Shown: in pieces, positions 34,001 to 43,079 of the stretch
Position numbering within the stretch: position 1 is the first letter of the stretch
Layout: every line of letters starts with the position of its first letter
Source of the DNA: DASZTV01 sp035548055
Lineage (GTDB): Bacteria; Actinomycetota; Actinomycetes; JAFAQI01
DNA: 64,000 nt
Reading direction: 5' to 3'
Assembly: GCA_035548055.1 (NCBI GenBank)
Contig: DASZTL010000078.1
Location: 1 to 64,000, forward strand
Position numbers and translations under genes: made by a program
Notes under the pieces: model-generated
The model's database searches: none
What the model saw: the letters and a program-made list of their open reading frames with translations, nothing else
What the model was told of the DNA's origin: nothing

Positions 34001-36204
34001 TGGCGGTACAGCGTCAGAACGGTGACGTCGTCATCGTGCGCTTCTGAGGGCGCAGACTGCACGATCCCGGACAACAGCCGCCACGCGTCATCGATGCCTT
34101 CGGCAGCGCGAAGGCGCGAGAGAATCCTGTCGATCCCGACGTCGATGTCCTCATCTCGCCGCTCGACGAGGCCGTCCGTGAATGCGGCGAGGCCGGTCCC
34201 ACGAGGCAGGCAAAGCGAGGTCGACTGTCTGACGTCACCCTCGATCCCGAATGGTGGACCTACCTCTACAGATGCGAGCTCGGCGCCGCCAAGACGCACC
34301 ACGATCGGGGGCAGATGGCCGGCGGACGCGATCGTCACTTCTCCCGTGGAGGTCTCGATCAGCAAGTACAGGACGGTTACCAGCTGCACGTCCTCGAGTA
34401 CCTGAAAGTAGCGGTCGACCTTCGACAGGACGGAGACCGGATCGGGATCGTCGACGGCGTAAGCCCGGATCATCGCCCGCGTCTGCGCCATCGACGCAGC
34501 TGCGTCGACGCCTCTTCCCATCACGTCGCCGACGACGGCCGCGACTCGGCCGTCACCGACGGGGACCACGTCATAGAAGTCGCCCCCTGCCTCCTCTTGC
34601 CCGGCTGGGCTGTAGTGCGCAGCTACGCTCCAGCCCGCGATCGAGATCCTCCGATCGGGGAGCAGAGCACGCTGCAACCTGAGGGATGCTTCGCGTTCCG
34701 CCGCGTACAGCTCGGTGCGGAGCAGGGTTTGGGCGGTTTGCGCGGCGAGCGCGAGCACGAACTGGCGCTCGTCTTCGTCGAACAACCGGCGGGTCGAGAA
34801 GCTGAAGCGCAGCGCTCCGAGCACCCGACCGCCGGTACGGAGTGGGACCGCGCACATCGAGACCGTCGAGTCTTCGAAGCCGCGGAGCTCCGGGTACTGC
34901 CGGTCCCGTTCCTCTCTCGACTCCAACCAGACCGGCTCTCCGGTGCGCAGCACCGTCGCTGCCGGCAACGGCGCGTCGAGGCGCTCTTCACGCAACGCGT
35001 CCACCAGTGCCTCGCCGTAGCCGACGGCACCGGGGACCGCCATGTGTTCTGCGTCCTCGGCGGGGACGAGCAGGCCGCCGCCAGCCGCGCCCAGCGCAAT
35101 GACACCCTCCGACACGACAACCTTGGCGACGTCCTCGGGGGTGCGGGTTCGGGCCAGCGCAGCGGTGACGCGTTGCAGTCGCGCGGCGCGGTCGGTGATG
35201 CGTTGCAACATCGCCAACCGCTGGATCTCATCGAGCATTCGGATCTCGAACGTCATGACGGGCGTGGCTTCGCGACCGGCCGACAGCTCACGAAGCTGGC
35301 TGACGACCGCCTCGACGTACCAACGCCGGAACAGCCGGTGCACGTGCGGCGTCTCGAGCGTGAGCAGCCGAGCGGCCCGCGCGTAGGCGTCTGCTTCGTC
35401 GAGCGCAGCGAGGTACGCCTCGCCGGCGTCGGCTGCGCTCGCGGGCAGATCGAGCACCAGCCGGGTGCGGCTCTCGCCGCGGCGCGCAGCCGCTAGCGCC
35501 TGTCGCTTGATCGCATCGCGCGCCTCGGCGAAACCGTGGACGACCGTCTGGATCAGATGGACGAGGTGGGGCGGTGCGTCCGCCTCGAGCGCCGCGCCGG
35601 TGGCGGCGAGGGAGAACTCGCGCACGAGGTTGTCGATGTGCGACTTGGCAGCGATCAGCAGGTCGGTCGGCACGTCACCGAGGACGACCGTATAGCGAGC
35701 TCCCTGATCGAGACGGGGGTCGGTGTCGGGCCATGCGACCAACAGCTTGTCGATGTCGATCGCGCTCAGGTCGTTGTCAAGCGGGTCGTGAACGGGCGAC
35801 ACCTCGGCCCAGACGACCTTCCCTCCGGACTCGTCGCGCTCGACGCCCCATCGGGCCGAGAGCGCTGCGATCAGCGCAAGACCACGACCTGTCATGTTCG
35901 TCGCACTGACCGCCGGCCGAACCGGTGGCCGGGGATTGCCGTCACGAACCTCGATCTTGATCAGATCGGAGTCGCCGGAGATGGCCACCGATACCGGCGG
36001 GGCGCCGTGCTGGACCGAGTTGGCGAGTAGCTCAGCAGCAACAAGGGCGACGTCATCGACGATGTTCGCGGCGCCGCGAGCGATCGTCTCGCGCTCCACG
36101 AAGGCGCGCGCGATCCGGGCCGCGGCCGGATTCGCGTCGAGCACCAGCTCGGAGCGTTCCGTCACAGGCGGCGACGGGCAGCGGTCCCCCGTGTCATAGA
36201 CCAC
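33997..36204 (-). CDS. RsbW-like HATPase / GAF / PP2C (SpoIIE) fused regulator
   Basis: 735-residue protein combining both enzymes of a partner switch. N-terminal HATPase domain (about 15-135) with an intact N-box VAAELLANSVQHGAPP and MTGRGLALIAALSARWG; a middle domain at about 150-320 of unclear family (GARYTVVLGDVPTDLLIAAK); a GAF domain at about 340-500; and a C-terminal PP2C phosphatase with metal Asp residues in GGDFYDVVPVGDG, VVGDVMGRGVDAAASMA, FTDGLVERRDEDID and HDDDVTVLTLY. Expected to phosphorylate and dephosphorylate STAS antagonists such as BldG (inference). GTG 36204; no signal peptide or membrane helix. Confidence 0.88.
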   Translation of the reverse strand: MVYDTGDRCPSPPVTERSELVLDANPAAARIARAFVERETIARGAANIVDDVALVAAELLANSVQHGAPPVSVAISGDSDLIKIEVRDGNPRPPVRPAVSATNMTGRGLALIAALSARWGVERDESGGKVVWAEVSPVHDPLDNDLSAIDIDKLLVAWPDTDPRLDQGARYTVVLGDVPTDLLIAAKSHIDNLVREFSLAATGAALEADAPPHLVHLIQTVVHGFAEARDAIKRQALAAARRGESRTRLVLDLPASAADAGEAYLAALDEADAYARAARLLTLETPHVHRLFRRWYVEAVVSQLRELSAGREATPVMTFEIRMLDEIQRLAMLQRITDRAARLQRVTAALARTRTPEDVAKVVVSEGVIALGAAGGGLLVPAEDAEHMAVPGAVGYGEALVDALREERLDAPLPAATVLRTGEPVWLESREERDRQYPELRGFEDSTVSMCAVPLRTGGRVLGALRFSFSTRRLFDEDERQFVLALAAQTAQTLLRTELYAAEREASLRLQRALLPDRRISIAGWSVAAHYSPAGQEEAGGDFYDVVPVGDGRVAAVVGDVMGRGVDAAASMAQTRAMIRAYAVDDPDPVSVLSKVDRYFQVLEDVQLVTVLYLLIETSTGEVTIASAGHLPPIVVRLGGAELASVEVGPPFGIEGDVRQSTSLCLPRGTGLAAFTDGLVERRDEDIDVGIDRILSRLRAAEGIDDAWRLLSGIVQSAPSEAHDDDVTVLTLYRH

Positions 36205-36278
36205 GATGGTGCCCTACCCATCCTGTGGTGAATCCACCGGGCCAAGCTTCATGCTCACTCTTACGGCAGGATGTCGCC

Positions 36279-37274
36279 ATGCGGAAGATCGGCTTGCTCG
36301 GAGCAACCGGCTACACCGGACGGCTCACCGCCACGGAGTTCGCGCTGCGCGAGATCCCGGTCCGGCTCGGCGGCCGGTCGGCGGACCGGCTGGACCGGGT
36401 GGACGCGGCGGACGGAGCCGAGCGAGTCCTGGTCGACACGACCGACCGGGCGGCACTCGACCGGTTCATGGCCGGCCTCGACATCGTCATCTCGACTGTC
36501 GGCCCGTTCGAGCTGCTGGGCCGCCCGGTCGTGGACGCGGCGGTTGCAGCGGGCGTGCACTACATCGACTCGACGGGCGAGCCGGACTTCATGACGTGGG
36601 CGTACGAGACCCACGGCGGCGCCGTGACCTCCGTCGTGCCGGCCTGCGGGTACGACTACGTGCCGAGCGACTGCGCGGCATCGGTTGCCGCATCCATGCT
36701 CGACGGCAAACCGGAGCGCATCGACATCGGCTACTCCCTGAAGGGCGTGAAGCCAACCCGCGGTACGGCGCGCAGCGCACTCGGCGCCGTACTTGCGCAA
36801 GGCAACCCGCAGATCCGGCGTTCGACACTGGCCGGCCAACCTGCGCTGCAGGTCCCGCTGGGCGACCTGCTGACCACGGGTCGCTGGGCCGGCGATGCGA
36901 CGGTCACTGCCAACGTGACCGTCTCCAAAGCCGCCCGAGCGGTCGCGCCGCTCATGGGGCCGGCGACCGGACCGATGCTGAAGCTCGGCGCACCGCTCCT
37001 CCGTCGCATGGTCGAGCGGATGCCGGAAGGCCCCACCGACGAGATGCGTGCTGGCGCCAAGGCCACCGTTTCCGCCATCGCGACCCGCGGCAGCCAGACC
37101 GCGACCGTCACCGTGGAGGTGAACGACGTATACGCCTTCACCGCCCTGTCACTCGTCGAGTTCGCCCTTAAGACAGAAGGCAAAGGCCCGATGTCCCCCG
37201 CGGAAGCGGTCAGCTCGACCGAGATGCTGGAAGCACTGTCCGGCCCACTCCTCAGTTGGCGCCGGACGCGATGA
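36279..37274 (+). CDS. Saccharopine dehydrogenase-like NAD(P)-binding oxidoreductase
   Basis: 331-residue Rossmann protein: MRKIGLLGATGYTGRLTATE (cofactor site), IVISTVGPFELLGRPVVDAA, GVHYIDSTGEPDFM, VVPACGYDYVPSD. Such proteins resemble the mycobacterial trans-acting enoyl reductase/saccharopine dehydrogenase-like family; the reaction is unknown. ATG 36279 chosen by the glycine-rich loop. The last 23 bases overlap the convergent asd gene. Confidence 0.85.
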   Translation: MRKIGLLGATGYTGRLTATEFALREIPVRLGGRSADRLDRVDAADGAERVLVDTTDRAALDRFMAGLDIVISTVGPFELLGRPVVDAAVAAGVHYIDSTGEPDFMTWAYETHGGAVTSVVPACGYDYVPSDCAASVAASMLDGKPERIDIGYSLKGVKPTRGTARSALGAVLAQGNPQIRRSTLAGQPALQVPLGDLLTTGRWAGDATVTANVTVSKAARAVAPLMGPATGPMLKLGAPLLRRMVERMPEGPTDEMRAGAKATVSAIATRGSQTATVTVEVNDVYAFTALSLVEFALKTEGKGPMSPAEAVSSTEMLEALSGPLLSWRRTR

Positions 37275-38283
37275 GCTCGGCAATCTGGACAGCGTTGAGG
37301 GCGGCGCCTTTACGCAGGTTGTCACCGCTGACGAACAGCGCGAGCCCGCGGTCGTCACCGACTCCTGGGTCCTGCCGCAGCCTTCCGACGTAGCTCGGGT
37401 CCTTGCCGGCGGCCATCAGCGGCGTGGGCACGTCAACAAGAACCACGCCCGGTGCCGAGGCCAGCAGCTCGCGAGCCCGCTCGACGGGCAACGGCCGCTC
37501 GAACTCGGCGTTGATCGACAACGAGTGGCCGGTGAACACGGGCACGCGGACGCAGGTGCCTGAGACGGCGAGATCCGGGATGCCGAGAATCTTGCGGCTC
37601 TCGTTGCGGAGCTTCTTCTCCTCGTCGGTCTCGAACCGGCCGTCATCGACGATCGATCCGGCCATCGGCAGCACGTTGAACGCGATCGGCGCGACGTACT
37701 TCTCCGGCGCCGGGAACGACACTGCCTCGCCGTCGTGGGTGAGCTCGCTCGCACGATCGACAACCTGACGCGCCTGCTTGTCGAGCTCGTCGACGCCGGC
37801 GCCGCCGCTGCCCGACACCGCCTGGAACGTGCTGACCACGAGCCGGGTGAGGCCGGCCTCGTCGTGCAGCGGCCGAAGTGGCGGCATCGCAACCATCGTC
37901 GTGCAGTTGGGATTGGCGATGATTCCCTTGCGCGCCTCGCTGATCGCTTCCGGGTTGACCTCGCTGACGACCAGCGGAACGTCCGGATCCATCCGCCACG
38001 CGGAGGAGTTGTCGATGACGACCACCCCGGCGGCGGCGAACCGCTCGGCCTGCGCCCGCGACGTCGCGGCACCGGCGGAGAAGAGTGCGACGTCCAGGCC
38101 GCTGGGATCAGCAGCTGACGCGTCCTCGACGACGACGTCGCCACCCTGCCACGGCAGTGTCGAACCGGCCGAGCGGACCGAGGCGAAGTAGCGGATCTCC
38201 TCGACCGGGAAGCTGCGCTCGGCGAGCAGCTTGCGCATGACGGCGCCGACCTGGCCGGTCGCGCCGACGACGCCGACTCTCAT
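37252..38283 (-). CDS. asd: Aspartate-semialdehyde dehydrogenase
   Basis: 343 residues; NADPH-dependent reduction of aspartyl phosphate to aspartate semialdehyde, entry to lysine/DAP, threonine and methionine. Seen: MRVGVVGATGQVGAVMRKLL, catalytic Cys in IIANPNCTTMVAMPPL, VSTFQAVSGSGGAGVDEL, and His in VPVFTGHSLSINAEF. ATG overlaps the lysC stop (ATGA). The C-terminal coding end overlaps the convergent gene by 23 bases. Confidence 0.96.
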   Translation of the reverse strand: MRVGVVGATGQVGAVMRKLLAERSFPVEEIRYFASVRSAGSTLPWQGGDVVVEDASAADPSGLDVALFSAGAATSRAQAERFAAAGVVVIDNSSAWRMDPDVPLVVSEVNPEAISEARKGIIANPNCTTMVAMPPLRPLHDEAGLTRLVVSTFQAVSGSGGAGVDELDKQARQVVDRASELTHDGEAVSFPAPEKYVAPIAFNVLPMAGSIVDDGRFETDEEKKLRNESRKILGIPDLAVSGTCVRVPVFTGHSLSINAEFERPLPVERARELLASAPGVVLVDVPTPLMAAGKDPSYVGRLRQDPGVGDDRGLALFVSGDNLRKGAALNAVQIAELIASGAN

Positions 38284-39548
38284 CGCCCTGAGCCGGCGTG
38301 TACGACGGCAGGCGCGCCCTCGGTGTCATCGAGGCCGAATGCCTCGTGCACTGCTCGCACCGCCGCCGGCACGTCGGTGTCCTGGCAGACCACTGAGATC
38401 CGGATCTCGGAGGTCGAGATGTTCTGTACGTTCACGCCGGCCGAGGCAAGCGCCTCGAAGAAGGTCGCCGAGACGCCGGGGTGTGACCTCATGCCCGCGC
38501 CGACGAGTGAGACCTTGCCGATGTGGTCGTCGGAGTTGAGCGACTCGAAGCCGATCGACTGCTGAACCTTGCCGAGCGCCTGCATGGCGATCTGCAGATC
38601 CGCGGTGGGAAGCGTGAAGGACACGTCGGTGCGCCCGGTCGAGCCGGACACGTTCTGCACAATCATGTCGATGTTGACACCGGCATCCGCGATCGTGCGG
38701 AAGATGCCCGCTGCCTCACCCGGCTTGTCCGGCACGCCGACCACCGTGACTCGCGCCTCGGACAGGTCGTGCGCGACTCCGGAGATGATCGCGTGCTCCA
38801 CCAGTTCCTCCTCGGGGATGCGAACCACCCACGTGCCCTCGCGGTCAGAGAATGAGGAGCGCACGTGGATCGGTACGCCGTAACGCCGGGCGTACTCGAC
38901 GCACCGCAACATCAGGACCTTCGCACCGCTCGCCGCCATCTCGAGCATCTCCTCGTAGGAGATGCGGTCGAGCTTGCGAGCGGTGCCGACGATTCGCGGG
39001 TCCGCGGTGTAGACCCCGTCGACATCGGTGTAGATCTCGCAGACGTCGGCGTTCATCGCGGCCGCCAGCGCAACCGCAGTCGTGTCGGAGCCGCCACGAC
39101 CGAGCGTGGTGATGTCCTTCGTGTCCTGCGAGACACCCTGGAAGCCGGCGACGATGCAGATGCTTCCGCCCGCGAGGGCGTCGGTGATCCGGCCTGGGGT
39201 GACGTCGATGATCCGCGCCTTGCCGTGGGTCGAGTCGGTGATCACGCCTGCCTGGGAGCCGGTGAACGAGCGCGCCTCGAAACCCTGGTTGGCGATGGCC
39301 ATCGCGAGCAGCGCCATCGAGATCCGCTCGCCGGATGTGAGCAGCATGTCGAGCTCGCGCGGCGGCGGGAGCGGGGAAACCTGCTGCGCCAGGTCCAGCA
39401 GCTCGTCGGTGGTGTCGCCCATCGCGGACACGACAACGACGACGTCATTGCCGGCACGGCGCGCGTCGACGATCCGTTGTGCCACCCGCTTGATGCGCTC
39501 GGCGTCACCGACCGACGACCCGCCGTACTTCTGGACGACGAGAGCCAT
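38280..39548 (-). CDS. lysC: Aspartokinase
   Basis: 422-residue aspartate kinase. Kinase motif VVQKYGGSSVGDAERIKRVA, DITTLGRGGSDTTAVALA, and two C-terminal ACT domains (VTVVGVPDKPGEAAGIFRTI, KVSLVGAGMRSHPGVSATFF). Length and layout match actinobacterial alpha2beta2 LysC, where an internal start makes the beta subunit; Met residues near position 250 could serve. Feedback regulation by lysine/threonine is expected for this type. ATG 39548 has TATCCT at -12 to -7: leaderless. Co-transcribed with asd. Confidence 0.96.
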   Translation of the reverse strand: MALVVQKYGGSSVGDAERIKRVAQRIVDARRAGNDVVVVVSAMGDTTDELLDLAQQVSPLPPPRELDMLLTSGERISMALLAMAIANQGFEARSFTGSQAGVITDSTHGKARIIDVTPGRITDALAGGSICIVAGFQGVSQDTKDITTLGRGGSDTTAVALAAAMNADVCEIYTDVDGVYTADPRIVGTARKLDRISYEEMLEMAASGAKVLMLRCVEYARRYGVPIHVRSSFSDREGTWVVRIPEEELVEHAIISGVAHDLSEARVTVVGVPDKPGEAAGIFRTIADAGVNIDMIVQNVSGSTGRTDVSFTLPTADLQIAMQALGKVQQSIGFESLNSDDHIGKVSLVGAGMRSHPGVSATFFEALASAGVNVQNISTSEIRISVVCQDTDVPAAVRAVHEAFGLDDTEGAPAVVHAGSGR

Positions 39549-39561
39549 GGGTCAAGGATAC

Positions 39562-39584
39562 GGACGGCCCGCAACGGCCGGTCC
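39562..39584 (-). terminator. Hairpin between recR and lysC
   Basis: Minus strand GGACCGGCC-GTTGCG-GGCCGTCC: 8-bp stem with one bulged base, 35 bases after the recR stop and just before the lysC -10 box. Without a U-run its efficiency is uncertain. Confidence 0.4.
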
Positions 39585-39618
39585 TCCTTTCCCCTGCCGG
39601 GTGCGGGATCGGGGGGCG

Positions 39619-40215
39619 TTACGAGTAGGCGCGACGTCCTTCGAAGGCACGGCCGAGCGTCACTTCGTCGGCATACTCGAGATCGCCGCCGACCGGAAGG
39701 CCCGATGCGAGCCGCGTCACCTTGAGATCCATCTCCTTCACGAACCGGGCAAGGTAGGTCGCAGTCGCTTCGCCTTCGAGGTTCGGATCGGTGGCGAGGA
39801 TCAGCTCGGTGACAGTGCCGTCGGCCAGTCGCGCCATCAGCTCCTTGATCCGAAGGTCATCCGGACCGACGCCCTCGATCGGCGAGATCGCACCGCCGAG
39901 AACGTGGTAGCGGCCGCGGAACTCCCGGGTTCGCTCGATCGCGACGACGTCCTTCGGCTCCTCGACGACACAGATGACGGTGAGGTCGCGACGCGGGTCA
40001 CGACAGACCCGGCATTGCTCCTCCTCGGCGACGTTGCCACAGATGGTGCAGAAGCGAACCTTCTCCTTGACCTCCGTGAGCGCCGACACCAGCCGTCGTA
40101 CGTCGGCGGGGTCGGCCGCGAGCAGATAGAAGGCAATGCGCTGCGCGCTCTTCGGCCCGACACCCGGCAGCCGGCCGAGCTCGTCGATGAGGTCTTGAAC
40201 CGGGCCTTCGTACAC
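39619..40215 (-). CDS. recR: Recombination mediator RecR
   Basis: 198-residue RecR: helix-hairpin-helix LGRLPGVGPKSAQRIAFYLL, four-Cys zinc finger FCTICGNVAEEEQCRVCRD, Toprim domain (VICVVEEPKDVVAIERT, YHVLGGAISPIEGVGPDDL) and C-terminal TRLASGLPVGGDLEYADEVT. Acts with RecF/RecO in RecA loading at gaps. GTG at 40215, 9 bases after ybaB: usual ybaB-recR operon. Confidence 0.97.
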   Translation of the reverse strand: MYEGPVQDLIDELGRLPGVGPKSAQRIAFYLLAADPADVRRLVSALTEVKEKVRFCTICGNVAEEEQCRVCRDPRRDLTVICVVEEPKDVVAIERTREFRGRYHVLGGAISPIEGVGPDDLRIKELMARLADGTVTELILATDPNLEGEATATYLARFVKEMDLKVTRLASGLPVGGDLEYADEVTLGRAFEGRRAYS

Positions 40216-40224
40216 CGAGGTTGC

Positions 40225-40554
40225 CTATAGCCCCGGAATACCGAGCGCGCCGCCCATGCCGCCGGTGAGGGGGCCCATCTTCGCAGCGGTCAGCTCGTCG
40301 GCCTCACGCTTCGCGTCACGGACCGCGGCCACGACGAGGTCTTGCAACGTCTCAACGTCGTCCGGATCGAGCGCGGAGGGGTCGATCGTCAGCGAGTCGA
40401 GCTCGCCCGCAGCCGTCATCGAAGCCCGCACCAGGCCACCACCTGCGCTGCCCTCGACAAGGGTCGCGGCGAGCTCTTCCTGCGCCGCCATCAGGTCGCG
40501 CTGCATCTTCTGCGCCTGCTTCATCAGCTGCTGCATGTTGGGCTGCGGTGGCAT
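40225..40554 (-). CDS. YbaB/EbfC nucleoid-associated protein
   Basis: 109-residue DNA-binding protein of the YbaB family: MPPQPNMQQLMKQAQKMQRD, LVEGSAGGGLVRASMTAAGE, VETLQDLVVAAVRDAKREAD, ending GGMGGALGIPGL. ATG 40554 with TAGGCT seven bases upstream on the minus strand fits a leaderless transcript for ybaB-recR. dnaX lies upstream in the same direction, 67 bases away. Confidence 0.93.
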   Translation of the reverse strand: MPPQPNMQQLMKQAQKMQRDLMAAQEELAATLVEGSAGGGLVRASMTAAGELDSLTIDPSALDPDDVETLQDLVVAAVRDAKREADELTAAKMGPLTGGMGGALGIPGL

Positions 40555-40621
40555 GCGCAGAAGCCTACGGCTGACGGCTGACGTGGCGACGGACATTCCG
40601 CCACGCGAGTGGTGTCAGGCT

Positions 40622-42439
40622 TCAGCTTTGGTCGATCTCACCGATCACCTGGGCGCCCAGGCCGTCCTGGAGCAGCGCCAGTGCGGCGGCTTCGGGATCC
40701 GCCTCAACGCTGTCCTCTAGATCGTCGGAGTCCTCGATGTCATCCGCCGACATCTCCGGCACCGTGCCCGTAGCGGGCTCGGGTGAGGAGCCAGTAGAGC
40801 GAGGAGCGGGGGCACCGCCGCCGGTCGCGGTCACCCGCAGGTCGATGCCGACCACCTCTTTGAGCGCCTGGGTCAGTGTGGGTGCGACATCAGCGGCGAA
40901 CCGACTGGCGAGCGACTGGCTCGAGAAGGCGACAACAAGATTGTTGCCGTCGAGCGATTCGATCTGCGACGACATCATCAGCGCGTGCGCGGTCCGGCTC
41001 TGCGTCTTGATGGCGTCGAGCACGCTGTCCCACAGGCGCCTCAACGCAGGGAGGTCGATCGCGCCCGGCGCGGCTGCGGGCACAGCGGCTTCGGGCTCGG
41101 CCGGGGGTCCGGGCTCGACCGCGGCCGGCACAGCACGCGCGACCGGTGCAGGCTTGCCTTCTTGCACCATCGGTGCAGGCTCCGCGACCGGCTCCGGCCT
41201 CACCGGCGCAGCGACCCGTTGCTCGACGGTGGCTGTCGGAGCCGGTGCCGGCGCGGCGGTTGCTGCGGGCTGTGCGGTGGCTGACACCCGCTTCTCCAGC
41301 CGATCCAGGCGGGCGAGCAGTGCAGCGGTGTCATCGGTCGCGGCCGGCAGCAGCACCCGTGCGCAGGCGAGCTCCAGCACCAGCCGCGGCGATGTCGTAC
41401 CTCGCATGTCGACGAGGGCGGTCGCCATGACGTCAGCGGCATGAGACAACGCGGCCCGACCGAGCTGCGATGCCTGCCCGCGCATTCGATCGAGGGCATC
41501 CGTGGGCGCGTCGATCAAGCCCGCGTCCGCAGCGTCCGGAACCGCGTCGAGGACCAGGAGGTCCCGGAAGCGCTCGAGCAGGTCCTGAGCGAACCGGCGC
41601 GGATCGAGCCCGGCTTCGATCACGCGGTCGATCGCGGCGAAGACGGCCGCGCCATCGGACATGGCGAACGCATCGACCGCGTCATCGAGCAATGCGGCGT
41701 CGGTGTAACCGAGGAGGGACAGCGCCCGCTCGTAGGTGATCAGCTCGCCACCGGAACCTGCTGCGAGCTGGTCGAGAATCGACTGCGCGTCTCGGGCCGA
41801 GCCGGCGCCGGCGCGTACGACGAGCGGGAGCACCAAGGGATCGACCTGGATGCCTTCACGGGCTGCCAGGTCGGCGAGGTGGTCGCGCATCACGTGTGGC
41901 GGGATCAACCTGAACCGGTAATGGAAGGTCCGGGACTTGATCGTCGTGAGCACCTTGTCGGGCTCCGTCGTCGCGAACACGAACTTCACATGCGGCGGTG
42001 GCTCCTCGACCACCTTGAGCAGCGCGTTGAACGCCGCGGACGTGATCATGTGCGCCTCGTCGATCACATACACCTTGAAGCGCGACGACACCGGCGCGAA
42101 GAACGCGCGCTCCCGCAGGTCGCGGGCGTCGTCCACCAGGCCGTGAGATGCCGCATCGATCTCGATGACGTCCAGAGAGCCCGCTCCCATCGGAGCCAGC
42201 GCAACGCACGAGTCGCACTCGCCACACGGCGTCGAGGTCGGCCCCTTCTCGCAGTTGAGCGATCGGGCGAGGATCCGGGCACTCGAGGTCTTGCCGCAGC
42301 CGCGCGGGCCGCTGAAGAGGTAGGCGTGGTGGATGCGACCGGAGTCGAGCGCAGCGCAGATCGGCTCCGTGACGTGCTCCTGGCCGACCACCTCGGCGAA
42401 GCTGCCGGGGCGGTACTTCCGGTAGAGCGCGAGCGACAT
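40622..42439 (-). CDS. dnaX: DNA polymerase III subunit gamma/tau
   Basis: 605-residue clamp-loader subunit. MSLALYRKYRPGSFAEVVGQ, Walker A FSGPRGCGKTSSARILARSL, zinc Cys in CGECDSC, IDAASHGLVDDARDLRE, Walker B VIDEAHMITSAAFNALLK and sensor ATTEPDKVLTTIKSRT. Ala/Pro-rich linker at about 390-470, then a DnaE-interaction domain and acidic tail. No slippery frameshift signal was noticed. ATG 42439 has a GGGAGG-rich leader. Confidence 0.96.
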   Translation of the reverse strand: MSLALYRKYRPGSFAEVVGQEHVTEPICAALDSGRIHHAYLFSGPRGCGKTSSARILARSLNCEKGPTSTPCGECDSCVALAPMGAGSLDVIEIDAASHGLVDDARDLRERAFFAPVSSRFKVYVIDEAHMITSAAFNALLKVVEEPPPHVKFVFATTEPDKVLTTIKSRTFHYRFRLIPPHVMRDHLADLAAREGIQVDPLVLPLVVRAGAGSARDAQSILDQLAAGSGGELITYERALSLLGYTDAALLDDAVDAFAMSDGAAVFAAIDRVIEAGLDPRRFAQDLLERFRDLLVLDAVPDAADAGLIDAPTDALDRMRGQASQLGRAALSHAADVMATALVDMRGTTSPRLVLELACARVLLPAATDDTAALLARLDRLEKRVSATAQPAATAAPAPAPTATVEQRVAAPVRPEPVAEPAPMVQEGKPAPVARAVPAAVEPGPPAEPEAAVPAAAPGAIDLPALRRLWDSVLDAIKTQSRTAHALMMSSQIESLDGNNLVVAFSSQSLASRFAADVAPTLTQALKEVVGIDLRVTATGGGAPAPRSTGSSPEPATGTVPEMSADDIEDSDDLEDSVEADPEAAALALLQDGLGAQVIGEIDQS

Positions 42440-42480
42440 CCCCGACCCGCCTCCCAAAATCTAGGGACGCTGAAACATTG

Positions 42481-42571
42481 GGACCCCTCGCGCACCCGCC
42501 AGAGCCCGCTTGCCCTTGCTGCCTTCCGGCCCTGGGGGAGTTGGGCGGGGTAACGCCACACGAGGGGTCGC
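42481..42571 (-). ncRNA. ffs: Signal recognition particle 4.5S RNA (small type)
   Basis: Minus strand holds the conserved SRP domain IV apical loop CAGGGCCGGAAGGCAGCAAG, flanked by complementary ends CGACCCCTCG and CGAGGGGTC that form a long hairpin. Ends are estimated from this helix. It lies between dnaX and tRNA-Ser, as commonly in actinobacteria. Partner of Ffh in membrane targeting. Confidence 0.93.
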
Positions 42572-42635
42572 CGCCCACTGTAGTGGCGAGCTGTGACCTG
42601 CCGCGAGGTCGACTTCCCGCCCTAGAATCATCAGC

Positions 42636-42724
42636 GGAGGATTCGCCTAGTTGGCCTATGGCGCACGCTTGGAAAGCGTGTTGGGGGCAACCCCTCGCGA
42701 GTTCGAATCTCGCATCCTCCGCCA
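42636..42724 (+). tRNA. tRNA-Ser (GGA)
   Basis: Class II tRNA: acceptor GGAGGAT/ATCCTCC, D-arm, anticodon stem CACGC/GCGTG with loop TTGGAAA (anticodon GGA), long variable arm (TTGGGGGCAACCCCTC), T-arm GCGAGTTCGAATCTCGC, discriminator G and encoded CCA. TAGAAT at 42623-42628 is a good -10 box. Confidence 0.97.
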
Positions 42725-42770
42725 GGAATACCCGCGTGATCTTGGGGAAGTATGCGCGTCGGCGCACCCG

Positions 42771-42797
42771 GCTAGCGCTAGCAATTGCAAGCAATTG
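42771..42797. repeat. Two adjoining palindromes before the rpf promoter
   Basis: GCTAGCGCTAGC (42771-42782) is a perfect palindrome; overlapping it, CAATTGC-AA-GCAATTG (42782-42797) is a second perfect dyad. The surrounding 42725-42840 is unusually AT-rich for this genome. They lie 20-50 bases upstream of the promoter before the riboswitch, so regulator binding sites are plausible; they could also be a tRNA-Ser terminator. Confidence 0.5.
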
Positions 42798-42819
42798 TCC
42801 CGATATGGATCGCGTAATT

Positions 42820-42849
42820 TTGTTGATCTCCAAAGACTCTTGCTAACCT
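42820..42849 (+). promoter_or_regulatory. Promoter of the riboswitch-rpf transcript
   Basis: TTGTTG (42820-42825), 18 bases, TAACCT (42844-42849); an alternative -35 TTGATC at 42823-42828 has 15-base spacing. Predicted transcription start near 42856, about 30 bases before the riboswitch. Confidence 0.5.
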
Positions 42850-42887
42850 CAGTGCTTGCTCCCAGCAAACGCTTGGGGGCCCCGTAC

Positions 42888-43063
42888 GGCGCGCCGAATC
42901 CTGCCAGCCGTCCGGGCAACGATGACCTTGGCAGGACCGGGGGACCCACCCGCGGGGACCGTCGTACGACCAGTGCGTGCAACGCGACCCGCATGGGGTG
43001 AAGCCGGCGACAGCCGGCCGGGCACCTTCCAGCCCGAACCCGACAGCTCACTTCGGAGGCGCC
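42888..43063 (+). promoter_or_regulatory. c-di-AMP riboswitch (ydaO/yuaA type) before rpf
   Basis: Conserved ydaO elements in order: GCCGAATCCTGCCAG (42894 on), GGCAGGACCGGGGGACCCA, GGGGTGAAGCCGG (42995 on), GACAGCCGGCCGGG and CCGAACCCGACAGCTCACTT (43034 on). The closing stem pairs 42888-42892 with 43059-43063. Known ydaO riboswitches bind c-di-AMP and lower expression of cell-wall hydrolases, including Streptomyces rpfA. The aptamer ends 16 bases before the start codon; the GGAAGGG Shine-Dalgarno follows directly. Confidence 0.9.
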
Positions 43064-43079
43064 CGGAAGGGAAATTGGC

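Noticed and set aside
40622..42439. Programmed frameshift in dnaX
   Set aside because: I found no slippery A-rich heptamer with a downstream hairpin near the expected gamma end.
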